From LMUY01 sp965199165 (GTDB lineage Bacteria > Pseudomonadota > Alphaproteobacteria > Acetobacterales > Acetobacteraceae), in contig OZ240681.1 of assembly GCA_965199165.1 (NCBI GenBank), forward strand, positions 2,418,001-2,482,000: a stretch of DNA of 64,000 nt, read 5' to 3'. Each line of letters starts with the position of its first letter. The stretch's first letter is position 1. Both the position numbers and the translations under genes were made by a program. Positions 53,249 to 60,925 of this stretch are shown here, in pieces. The notes under the pieces were generated by a model. The model was not told the origin of the DNA. It saw only the letters and a list, made by a program, of their open reading frames with translations, and did not search any database.

Positions 53249-53341
53249 GGGCAGGTCCTGCGACGTTGCCGAGCCTATAGCATGGGTGATGCGGGCCAAG
53301 CACCCTCGCACCGGCGGCGGTCTGAGCCTATTGTGCGACGC

Positions 53342-54745
53342 ATGCGTTACATCTCCACCCGCGGGCAGGCGCCGGCGCGCGACTTCGCCGGCGTGCTACT
53401 GGCCGGCTTGGCCGAGGATGGTGGCCTGTTCGTGCCGGAAACCTGGCCGACCTGGTCGCATGCCGACCTGCGGGCCTTGCGCGGCCTGCCGTATGCGGAG
53501 CTCGCCGCACGGGTCATGCAGCCCTTCGTGGGCGACGCGGTGCCGTTCGCCGGGTTGCAGGCGATCTGTCGCGACGCCTATGCCGCGTTCGCCCACCCGG
53601 CGGTGGCGCCGCTGGTCCAGCTCGACACCAATCTCTGGTCGCTGGAGCTGTTCCACGGCCCCACGCTCGCCTTCAAGGACATGGCGATGCAGGTGTTGGG
53701 CCGCCTGTTCGACCACGTGCTCGCGGCGCGGGGCGAGCGCGTCACCATCGTCGGCGCCACCAGCGGGGATACCGGCTCGGCCGCCATCGAGGCGTGCCGC
53801 GACCGCAGCCGGGTGGACGTCGCCATCCTGTTCCCGCAGGGCCGCACCAGCGAGGTGCAGCGGCGGCAGATGACCACCGTCCGCGCGGCCAACGTCGTCA
53901 CCATCGCCGTGGACGGCACGTTCGACGACTGCCAGGACCTGGTGAAGGCGATGTTCGCGGACGCGCCGTTCCGGCGGGACTTGCACCTGTCCGCGGTCAA
54001 CTCGATCAACTGGGCGCGGATCGCCGCGCAGATCCCCTACTACGTCGCCGCCGCGCTGGCGCTGGGTGCGCCGGAGCGGGAGGTCGCGTTCAGCGTGCCC
54101 ACCGGCAATTTCGGCAACGTGCTGGCCGCCTGGGCCGCCCGGCGCATGGGCCTGCCGGTCGCGCGGCTGGTGGTGGCCAGCAACCGCAACGACATCCTGG
54201 CCCGCTTCCTGGCCGGCAACGACATGCGCATCGCCCCGGTGGAGCCCAGCCTGTCCCCCTCCATGGACATCCAGGTCAGCTCCAACTTCGAGCGCCTGCT
54301 GTTCGAGCTGCTGGACCGCGACGGGGCAGCCACCGCGGCGACGGTGGCGCGGTTCCGCAGCACCGGCCGGATGGACGTGCCGCATGCGGTGTGGGAGCGG
54401 GCGACGACGGTCCTGCACGGCTTCCGCCTCCATGACGAAGGCACGCTGGCCGAAATCCGCCGCCTGGACGCCGAATGCGGCTACCTGGCCGACCCGCACA
54501 GCGCCATCGGCATCGCCGCGGCCCGGGCGCTGCCCTGCGCGCACCACCTGCCGACGGTGGCCGCCGCCACGGCCCACCCGGCGAAGTTCCCCGACGCGAT
54601 GGAGCGTGCGACCGGCCGCCGCCCACCGCTGCCAAACCACCTTGCCGACCTATATGACAGGCTGGAACGCTTAACCGCCGCCCCGAACGACCTCGCCGCC
54701 ATCCAGGCGCAGGTCCGGGCCTTCGCTTACAGGAACGCCGCATGA
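53342..54745 (+). CDS. thrC: Threonine synthase
   Basis: A PLP enzyme (467 aa) that turns O-phosphohomoserine into threonine in the cytosol. The PLP Lys112 is in GPTLAFKDMAMQ, with the phosphate loop VGATSGDTGSAAIEACRD and SAVNSINWARIAAQIPYY; the C-terminus has ADPHSAIGIAAARAL. The start MRYISTRGQAPARDFAGVLL is typical of the long, fungal/proteobacterial class. The real ATG is 53342; a longer frame upstream covers the antisense of the LivK gene. The end overlaps the M16 peptidase start by 4 bp, a pairing common in alphaproteobacteria. Confidence 0.96.
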   Translation: MRYISTRGQAPARDFAGVLLAGLAEDGGLFVPETWPTWSHADLRALRGLPYAELAARVMQPFVGDAVPFAGLQAICRDAYAAFAHPAVAPLVQLDTNLWSLELFHGPTLAFKDMAMQVLGRLFDHVLAARGERVTIVGATSGDTGSAAIEACRDRSRVDVAILFPQGRTSEVQRRQMTTVRAANVVTIAVDGTFDDCQDLVKAMFADAPFRRDLHLSAVNSINWARIAAQIPYYVAAALALGAPEREVAFSVPTGNFGNVLAAWAARRMGLPVARLVVASNRNDILARFLAGNDMRIAPVEPSLSPSMDIQVSSNFERLLFELLDRDGAATAATVARFRSTGRMDVPHAVWERATTVLHGFRLHDEGTLAEIRRLDAECGYLADPHSAIGIAAARALPCAHHLPTVAAATAHPAKFPDAMERATGRRPPLPNHLADLYDRLERLTAAPNDLAAIQAQVRAFAYRNAA

Positions 54746-56001
54746 CCATCCGAGTCTCCCGCCTGCCGTCCGGACTGACCGTGGTCACGGAACAGATGGA
54801 CCGGGTCGAGACGGTTTCGCTCGGCGCCTACGTCGCGGCGGGCACGCGCAACGAGACGGAGGCGGAGAACGGCGCCAGCCACTTCCTGGAGCACATGGCG
54901 TTCAAGGGCACCGAGCGCCGTTCCGCCAGCGCGATCGCCGAGGCGGTGGAGGATGTCGGCGGCCACATCAACGCCTACACCGCGCGGGAGCAGACCGCCT
55001 ACTACGTCAAGCTGCTGAAGGAGGACCTGGCCCTGGGCGCCGACATCATCGGCGACATCCTGACCCATAGCACCTTCGCCCCCGAGGAACTCGAGCGGGA
55101 ACGCGGGGTGATCCTGCAGGAGATCGGCCAGGCCAACGACACGCCGGACGACATCGTGTTCGACCATTTCCAGGAGACCGCCTACCCGGACCAGCCGATG
55201 GGCCGTCCGACGCTGGGCCGGGAGGACGGTATCCGCGGCATGGCGCGCGAGATGCTCACCGGCTACATGCGGCGGCATTACACGACGGCCAACACGGTGG
55301 TGGCCGCGGCGGGCGCGCTGGACCACGACCGCGTGTTGACGCTGGCGGCGGAGCATTTCGCCGACCTGCCCCAGGCAGTGCCGCCGAAGGCCTCGCCCGG
55401 CCTGTATGGCGGCGGCGAGTTCCGCGAGGGTCGCGAGCTGGACCAGGTCCACATCGTGCTGGGCTTCCCGGCGATGGCGTATGGCGACCCCGACTTCTAT
55501 CCGTCGATGCTGCTCTCCACCCTGCTGGGCGGCGGCATGTCGTCCCGCCTGTTCCAGGAGATCCGGGAGCGGCGCGGCCTGGTCTATTCGATCTATTCCT
55601 TCACCGCGCCCGCGCTGGATGGCGGCCTGTTCGGCATCTACGCCGGCACCGGCGAGGAGGAGGCGAAGGAGCTGGTGCCCGTCACGCTGGAGGAACTGCG
55701 CCGGGTGCAGGGGGACGCGAACGAGGACGAGTTGCGCCGCGCCCGCGCGCAGGTGAAGGCCGGGCTGCTGATGTCGCTGGAATCCACCGGCAGCCGGTGC
55801 GAGCAGCTTGCCCGGCAGATGCAGGTGTTCGGCCGCATCATCCCCGTGGCGGAGACGGTGGCGAAGATCGAGGCGGTGACGCTTGCCGACATCCGCCGCG
55901 CCGCCGCCCGTATCTTCCGCGGCCGCCCCACCCTGGCCGCGCTCGGCCCCACCGACCACGTGCCGCATCTGGTCGACATCGCCGACCGGCTGGCCGCTTG
56001 A
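54742..56001 (+). CDS. M16 family zinc peptidase (mitochondrial processing peptidase-like)
   Basis: A 419-aa peptidase with two halves, related to the mitochondrial processing peptidase beta subunit. The inverted zinc motif HFLEH (47-51) with Glu50 catalytic, and the downstream Glu in ERERGVILQEI (about 121-131), show a complete active site. Other features: GGHINAYTAREQTAYYVKLL, LGGGMSSRLFQEIRERRGL. The start overlaps thrC by ATGA. The likely role is degradation of peptides in the cytosol, which is inferred from relatives. Confidence 0.95.
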   Translation: MTIRVSRLPSGLTVVTEQMDRVETVSLGAYVAAGTRNETEAENGASHFLEHMAFKGTERRSASAIAEAVEDVGGHINAYTAREQTAYYVKLLKEDLALGADIIGDILTHSTFAPEELERERGVILQEIGQANDTPDDIVFDHFQETAYPDQPMGRPTLGREDGIRGMAREMLTGYMRRHYTTANTVVAAAGALDHDRVLTLAAEHFADLPQAVPPKASPGLYGGGEFREGRELDQVHIVLGFPAMAYGDPDFYPSMLLSTLLGGGMSSRLFQEIRERRGLVYSIYSFTAPALDGGLFGIYAGTGEEEAKELVPVTLEELRRVQGDANEDELRRARAQVKAGLLMSLESTGSRCEQLARQMQVFGRIIPVAETVAKIEAVTLADIRRAAARIFRGRPTLAALGPTDHVPHLVDIADRLAA

Positions 56002-56038
56002 GCGGCGCTGGCTTGTCGCTGCTGCCTACCGGCCAAAA

Positions 56039-56176
56039 CCCTCTCCCGCTGGCGGGAGCGGGCAGGGTGAGGGTGGCGCGCCGACGAGACGACGCTCGTG
56101 AACCAATGCGTTCCGCTGAGCCCCTGCGGGTAGCGCCACCCTCACCCCGACCCTCTCCCGCCGGCGAGAGAGGGAG
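56039..56176. repeat. Paired family A palindromic repeat
   Basis: Left unit CCCTCTCCCGC-TG-GCGGGAGCGG (56039-56063) followed by CAGGGTGAGGGTGGCGCG; right unit CGCCACCCTCACCCCGACCC with TCTCCCGCCGGCGAGAGAGG (56134-56176). The inner parts are inverted copies of each other. It fills most of the 202 bases between the M16 gene and pmbA. Same family as at 8.1 kb. Confidence 0.75.
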
Positions 56177-56203
56177 CCGAATACTTGAAACGCGGGCTGA
56201 CGC

Positions 56204-57502
56204 ATGACCCAACTCGACCTGCTCACCGCCCTGCTCGACCGTGCCCGTGCCGCAGGCGCGGATGCCGCCGAAGCCGCGGTGTCGGGCTCCACCTCACTGT
56301 CCGTCTCCCGTCGCCTCGGGCAGACCGAGCATCTGGAGCGGTCCGAGCGCCGCGGCCTGGAACTGACGGTGTTCGTGGGCAAGCGCAGCGCCTCCGTCTC
56401 CTCGACGGAACTGGCAGCCTCCGGCTTTGCGGCGCTTGCCGAGCGGGCCGTGGCGATGGCGAAGGTCGTGCCGGAGGACCCGTATGGCGGGCTGGCGGAG
56501 GAGGCGCGCTTCGTCGATGCCGCACCGCTGGAACTGGCCGACCTGGTGGAACCCTCGGTCGAGGCCTTGACGGTCCGCGCCGCCGCTGCGGAGGACGCCG
56601 CGCGCGCCGTGCCGGGCATCACCAACTCCGAGGGTGGGGAGGCTGGATATGGCCGCTACGAGTTCCTGCTCGCCACGACCGCCGGGTTCAGCGGCGGCTA
56701 CGCCCGCACCAGCCACTCCGTCAGCGCCACCGCGCTGGCCGGGGAAGGAACGGCGATGCAGCGGGACTACGACTACCACTCCGCCACCTTCCTGGCCGAC
56801 CTGGATGAGCCAGCCACCATCGGCCGCAGCGCCGCGCACCGGGCTCTCGCGCGGCTCAACCCCACGCGCCCGGCCACGGCCAAGCTGCCGGTAGTGTTCG
56901 ACCCGCGGGTGGCGGGCAGCCTGATCGGCCATCTCGCCGGCGCCATCAGCGGCAGCGCGGTGGCGCGGGGTACGTCCTTCCTGAAGGACAGCCTGGGCCA
57001 GCGGGTGTTCGCGGCCGGCCTCCAAATCTGCGACGAACCCCGCCGCCTGCGCGGCCCCCGCTCCCGCCCGTTCGACGGGGAAGGCGTGCCCACGGCCAAT
57101 TCGGTGCTGGTCGAGGATGGCGTGCTCACCACCTGGCTGCTGGACAGCCGCGCCGCCCGCCAGCTCGGGCTGAAGCCGAAGGGCTCGCCCGGGCTGAGCA
57201 ACGCATACCTCGCCCCTGGTAAGCCGAGCCCGGCCGAGCTGATGGCCGATATCGGGGAAGGCCTCTACGTGACCGAGTTGATGGGCATGGGCGTGAACGG
57301 CCTGACCGGCGATTACAGCCGCGGCGCGGCGGGCTTCATGATCCGCAACGGCACCCTGGCGGAGCCGGTGGCGGAGATCACCATCGCCTCCAACCTCAAG
57401 GACATGTTCCTCCACATGACGCCGGCGAACGACCTTCGCCTGCGCCGTGCCGTCGATGCACCCACCGTGCGCATCGAGGGCATGACCATGGCAGGCGCCT
57501 GA
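56204..57502 (+). CDS. pmbA: TldD/PmbA family protein (PmbA/TldE)
   Basis: A 432-aa member of the TldD/PmbA family; with TldD it forms a complex that breaks down CcdA antitoxin and matures microcins in E. coli. PmbA-type features: LSVSRRLGQTEHLERSERRG, LTVFVGKRSASVSST, GYARTSHSVSATAL, VVFDPRVAGSLIGHLAGAIS and GVNGLTGDYSRGAAGF near the end. The TldD HExxxH is absent, as expected for PmbA/TldE. No strong ribosome site is seen before ATG 56204. The gene is convergent with the GrdB-like gene, 9 bp apart. Confidence 0.94.
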   Translation: MTQLDLLTALLDRARAAGADAAEAAVSGSTSLSVSRRLGQTEHLERSERRGLELTVFVGKRSASVSSTELAASGFAALAERAVAMAKVVPEDPYGGLAEEARFVDAAPLELADLVEPSVEALTVRAAAAEDAARAVPGITNSEGGEAGYGRYEFLLATTAGFSGGYARTSHSVSATALAGEGTAMQRDYDYHSATFLADLDEPATIGRSAAHRALARLNPTRPATAKLPVVFDPRVAGSLIGHLAGAISGSAVARGTSFLKDSLGQRVFAAGLQICDEPRRLRGPRSRPFDGEGVPTANSVLVEDGVLTTWLLDSRAARQLGLKPKGSPGLSNAYLAPGKPSPAELMADIGEGLYVTELMGMGVNGLTGDYSRGAAGFMIRNGTLAEPVAEITIASNLKDMFLHMTPANDLRLRRAVDAPTVRIEGMTMAGA

Positions 57503-57511
57503 GCGAGACGG

Positions 57512-58504
57512 TCAACCCCGCTCCGGTTTTCTCTCGAGAGATGGGGGAGGCGCACCGCCGCCGGCGAGGGTCGGCTCGGCTTGCCGGACCTGCTTGGCGA
57601 CCTGCTTCTCCCGTGCGAACTCCCGTCGCAGCCGCTCCAACTCCGCCGGCGCGATGCGGTCGACGTTGCAGTAATCGAGCTTCCAGGCCGCGTCCGCGGC
57701 CCAGCGCTGCGGCGATTGCACCGTGGTGCGTGGGCCCGGCGCCGCCTCCAGCAGCCGCAGCGCCAGGTCGAGCGTCGCTGCCTGGGAAGCCCGGTCGTGC
57801 GGCTTGCCGGCGCCGTTCCCGAGCGGGAAATCGCTGAAGCAGAAGCGCGGCACGCCGCAATGCTCCACGATGTCCTTGGCGCACCCCATGACGACGGTGG
57901 AGATGCCACCCGCCTCCAGCTGTCGGGCGACCAGGCTCGCGGTCTGGTGGCAGACCGGGCAGTTCGGCACGATCACGGCCGCGTCCACCCCGTCCTCCCG
58001 ACAGCGGCGCAGGATGTCGGGCGCGTCGGTGGCGAGGGTGACGCGATGGCTGCGGTTGGTCGGCGCCCCATGCAGCCGCGGCGCCAGGCGGCCGATCCGC
58101 CCGGTGAGAGCGGCCTGCCGCAGGGCGGCCAGCGGAGTATAGCTGCGCTGGTCGTCCGCCCGGGTGTGCTGCCGGTCGTAGGCGACGTGGGAGATGCGCA
58201 GGTCCGGTTCGGTGGCGGTCGGCAGGGAGTAGACGGTGTAGAACTTGGCGCCGCCATTGTAGGGCGCGCCGGGCCCCTGGTCCCCTTTCGCGGGGTCGAA
58301 CCGGGCTGCCGTCGTGACCAGCGCGACGCAGGATTCTGCCAGCGACCGCCGCAACGGAGCGAACGGCACGTCGGCGAAGGAAGCCCAGCGATAGGCCGTC
58401 GCGTAGCCGAGCGCCTGGTAGTAGGACCGCGTGCGCAGGATGTAAGGGACGGGCTGATCGTCGGAGGGTGAGAAGCCCAGCTGCTCGGGGTCAGGACCAG
58501 CCAC
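57512..58504 (-). CDS. Glycine/sarcosine/betaine reductase (GrdB/PrdB)-like protein with Cys in place of Sec
   Basis: A 330-aa protein resembling the selenoprotein B / D-proline reductase subunit family. The matching part is RIGRLAPRLHGAPTNRSHRV and DGVDAAVIVPNCPVCHQTAS, where a CPVC motif (Cys182, Cys185) occupies the place of the Sec-x-x-Cys of anaerobic reductases. The N-terminus has VALVTTAARFDP and DLRISHVAYDRQ, as in the family. There is no UGA codon at the site, so it does not need selenocysteine. The other reductase subunits are absent. In an aerobe it may be a thiol reductase or have another role; the function is not known. Confidence 0.8.
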   Translation of the reverse strand: MAGPDPEQLGFSPSDDQPVPYILRTRSYYQALGYATAYRWASFADVPFAPLRRSLAESCVALVTTAARFDPAKGDQGPGAPYNGGAKFYTVYSLPTATEPDLRISHVAYDRQHTRADDQRSYTPLAALRQAALTGRIGRLAPRLHGAPTNRSHRVTLATDAPDILRRCREDGVDAAVIVPNCPVCHQTASLVARQLEAGGISTVVMGCAKDIVEHCGVPRFCFSDFPLGNGAGKPHDRASQAATLDLALRLLEAAPGPRTTVQSPQRWAADAAWKLDYCNVDRIAPAELERLRREFAREKQVAKQVRQAEPTLAGGGAPPPSLERKPERG

Positions 58505-58531
58505 GGCGTCTCCTTGCGACAGGCGCTTGCC

Positions 58532-59887
58532 TCAGTGCACCACCAGCCGGTTGTTTTCGCCGATCGCTTCGCGGACGGCATTCAGCAGGCCCATGCGGCG
58601 GATCGGCTTGCGGAGCAGCCGGACGGCGGGCGGCAGGGTCGTCATCGCCGCCTCGCTCACCTCTCCGCCCGTCAGGATCAGCATCGGCAGGCCGGGCATT
58701 TCGGCCGCCACGCGCCTGAGGAACTCCGCACCTGCCATGTCCGGCATGGATTGGTCGGTCAGCACCGCATCGTATGGCATCCGGTCGTGCAGGCGCATCA
58801 ACCCCTCGCCGCCGTTGTTGACGCCGACGACCTCGAACCCACCGCTTATCAGGATGGCGGACAGCGCCACCAGGACGTCGTGCTCGTCCTCCACCAGGAG
58901 GACGCGCCCGGTCCGTTGGCCGATGGTGGCATAGTTCACGTCGACCTCCTCGTCTGCCGAGGTTTCCGGGGCCATGCCCGGCAGCCACAGTTCTACCGTC
59001 GTGCCAGGTTGGTCGCGATTGCCGAGCAGGCGGATGTCGCCGCCGGATTGATGACAGAAGCCCTGCGCCATCGCCAGGCCGAGGCCTGACCCGCTGCCGA
59101 ACGGCTTCGTCGTGAAGAACGGGTCGAAGGCCCGCACCCGCGTCGCCTCGTCCATGCCGCGCCCGCTGTCGCGCACCGTGATGATGACGCGCCGCCGGGG
59201 GGTCAGGCTGCCGAAAAGGCGATCCTGCGGTTCGGCGTTCCGCGCTTCCAGATGCAGCGTGCCGCCCTGCGGCATGGCGTCGCGTGCGTTCAGCAGCAGG
59301 TTGAGCAGGCATGTCTCCACCTGCTCCGCGTCCACGTAGAGATCGTCGATGAACGGTTCGACGGCGATCTTGCAGCGGATCGGCGTCTCGAAGAACCGGG
59401 CATCGGCGATCAGCTTGCGCAGGTCGTTCAGCAGGAAAGCGACGTTGACCCGGCGCGGCTGGAGCACCTGCTGACGCGAGAAGGTCAGCAGGCGGTGCGT
59501 CAGCTTCGCGCCGTTGGTGGCGGCCTTGTGCGCAATCTGCGCGATCTCCCGCCCCTCGGGCTCCTCCGCCAGATAGTCCGCGGTCATGATCTCCAGGCTG
59601 GAGGTGATGGTCTGCAGGTAGTTGTTGAAGTCGTGCGCCACCCCGGCTGTCAGCCGCGCCACCGCCTCCATCTTCGCCGCATGGTGCCGCTCCGCCTCGC
59701 GGCGGAGATGCTCGGACATCTCCAGCTCACGCCGCTCGGCCCCGCGCAGCCGCTGCCGTTGCCGGCCCATCGCCCGAAGCAGCAAGCCTCCCGCCAGCAG
59801 CAGGATCAACAACGTGCCGGCGATGAGCGCGGTCTTGAAGGCCTGGCTTTCATAGACCGCCGGCAAAGCCGCGCTGAGAGGGTCCAA
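58532..59887 (-). CDS. Hybrid histidine kinase with C-terminal receiver domain
   Basis: A membrane-attached sensor kinase (451 aa). One membrane segment at about 18-37 (TALIAGTLLILLLAGGLLLR) has almost no periplasmic part before it, so sensing is probably in the membrane or cytoplasm. The H box is AGVAHDFNNYLQTITSS with His85; N box NLLLNARDAM; G boxes DSGRGMD and GSGSGLGLAM. The receiver starts VLLVEDEHDVLV and its phospho-Asp is Asp378 in VLTDQSMPDM, with LRKPIRR at the end. The TTG at 59887 is used, with GGGGAG 9 bases upstream. A promoter that overlaps a perfect dyad stands just before it. No DNA-binding partner lies beside it. Confidence 0.92.
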   Translation of the reverse strand: MDPLSAALPAVYESQAFKTALIAGTLLILLLAGGLLLRAMGRQRQRLRGAERRELEMSEHLRREAERHHAAKMEAVARLTAGVAHDFNNYLQTITSSLEIMTADYLAEEPEGREIAQIAHKAATNGAKLTHRLLTFSRQQVLQPRRVNVAFLLNDLRKLIADARFFETPIRCKIAVEPFIDDLYVDAEQVETCLLNLLLNARDAMPQGGTLHLEARNAEPQDRLFGSLTPRRRVIITVRDSGRGMDEATRVRAFDPFFTTKPFGSGSGLGLAMAQGFCHQSGGDIRLLGNRDQPGTTVELWLPGMAPETSADEEVDVNYATIGQRTGRVLLVEDEHDVLVALSAILISGGFEVVGVNNGGEGLMRLHDRMPYDAVLTDQSMPDMAGAEFLRRVAAEMPGLPMLILTGGEVSEAAMTTLPPAVRLLRKPIRRMGLLNAVREAIGENNRLVVH

Positions 59888-59928
59888 CGTGCTTCGCTCC
59901 CCACGATCAGCTTACCAACGATGAACGA

Positions 59929-59957
59929 ATTCTACTGCACAACTTCAGGTTGTGCAA
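59929..59957 (-). promoter_or_regulatory. Kinase promoter overlapping a perfect operator-like dyad
   Basis: The minus strand reads TTGCAC-N17-TAGAAT (-35 at 59957-59952, -10 at 59934-59929). The dyad TGCACAAC-TTCAG-GTTGTGCA (59936-59956) fills the -35 and spacer. A DNA-binding protein on the dyad would block this promoter. The start site would be near 59922, 35 bases before the TTG. Confidence 0.55.
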
Positions 59958-60102
59958 GACTGTCGTTACCGAGCCGTTAAGGTTTGGCCCTGCCGTCTCG
60001 GAGTGCGATCCGTCGCCGTCACAGCTTGCGGGCGGTGGATGGCGCTGGGAGGTCGGTTCGTTTTCGCGCTGGTAGACGAACCTCCTACCGCGCCTCAGCC
60101 GC

Positions 60103-60212
60103 CGTCATTGCGAGGCGCGGTTGCGCCGCGGCGATCCAGCCCCACACCAACATCGGCTCGACTCGGGGCAGCCTGGATCGCCACGCCGCGAAGAGGCGGC
60201 TCGCGATGACGG
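60103..60212. repeat. CGTCATTGCGAGG / CGATGACGG inverted repeat (family C)
   Basis: CGTCATTGCGAGGCGCG... and ...GCGGCGATCCAG form one half (60103-60139), and CTGGATCGCCACGCCGCG to GGCTCGCGATGACG (60173-60212) is its imperfect inverted partner. The halves resemble a dispersed intergenic repeat of many proteobacteria. It lies in the 371-bp gap between the kinase and the first GRCxP gene. The rest of that gap, apart from the promoter and dyad above, shows nothing I can name. Confidence 0.7.
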
Positions 60213-60258
60213 GGCTTCTACCATCATCAGGGCAGATCGAAATCGTGCACGGCCTCTT

Positions 60259-60507
60259 CTAGAAGTTCGGGCGGCACCGGCCGAAGCGGTCGAAATGCAG
60301 GCCGGGCGGGCAGCCGCGATAGACGGGGCGATAGTTCGGCACGCAGCGGCCATACGGCGTGCGGTGGCCACCGGGGCCGCAACCGCCCTCCACTTGGATG
60401 ATCCCGTTGGACGCCGCGGGCATCTGCAGCGCCGGCATGGCCTCGCCCGCCGTGGCGAACCCGAGCACGGACAGCCCCACGGCTGCAAGCAAACTCAACT
60501 TTCTCAT
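60259..60507 (-). CDS. Small exported GCG_CRPN-type protein
   Basis: An 82-aa protein with a signal peptide (MRKLSLLAAVGLSVLGFATA, cleavage near GEA) and a Cys/Gly/Pro/Arg-rich mature part. Two units follow the pattern G-x-H-x4-GRCxPN: GCGPGGHRTPYGRCVPN (about 42-58) and GCPPGLHFDRFGRCRPN (about 65-81). The pattern is that of the 'GCG_CRPN' short-repeat proteins, which have no known function. A GGAGGAG site stands 7 bases before ATG 60507; an adjacent GTG at 60510 is possible. The next gene upstream encodes a similar protein. Confidence 0.85.
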   Translation of the reverse strand: MRKLSLLAAVGLSVLGFATAGEAMPALQMPAASNGIIQVEGGCGPGGHRTPYGRCVPNYRPVYRGCPPGLHFDRFGRCRPNF

Positions 60508-60591
60508 CACACTACTCCTCCAGCTTCATTCGTCGTCTTTAGTTGACCACGGGAACGCGGCGGGATGAAGGCCCGAACGAAACAAAATCTC

Positions 60592-60867
60592 TCAGCCGCG
60601 CACGCTCGGCCCCCACGGCGCCATCGACCGGATCGGCGCAGGCAGGCGAGCGTGGGCGCGCCGCTCGCCATGGCCAGAGGCATAGCGGCTGCGCTGGTAC
60701 AGCGGGATGCCCGGGTCAGGCACGCATCGGCCGAACAAGGGCTTGTGGTAGCCTGGGCCGCATTCCCAGCTCACTGGCACGACGGCCGGCGCGAGGTGCG
60801 TCAGCGGCAGCCCGACCGCGAGCACGGCCGCATGGCGTGCCCATTGCCCACCGGCCGGCTGTGCCAT
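60592..60867 (-). CDS. Second GRCxP-motif small exported protein
   Basis: A 91-aa protein with a hydrophobic N-terminal part (ARHAAVLAVGLPLTHLAPAV) that looks like a signal peptide, followed by one unit ECGPGYHKPLFGRCVPDPG (about 36-54) of the same G-x-H-x4-GRCVP type as in the neighbour, and a basic tail (SGHGERRAHARLPAP). The ATG at 60867 is chosen at the signal peptide; the open frame upstream overlaps glgC and is not coding. It is divergent from glgC by 58 bp. It is most likely a diverged paralogue of the preceding small gene. Function unknown. Confidence 0.65.
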   Translation of the reverse strand: MAQPAGGQWARHAAVLAVGLPLTHLAPAVVPVSWECGPGYHKPLFGRCVPDPGIPLYQRSRYASGHGERRAHARLPAPIRSMAPWGPSVRG

Positions 60868-60925
60868 ACTCTGTTCACCAATCACCCCGGTGCGGCATCG
60901 GGGCAGCGCGCAGAAGAGAGCGACA

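Noticed and set aside
57530..57541. TCTCTCGAGAGA palindrome
   Set aside because: It lies inside the C-terminal codons of the GrdB-like gene and is short; likely chance.
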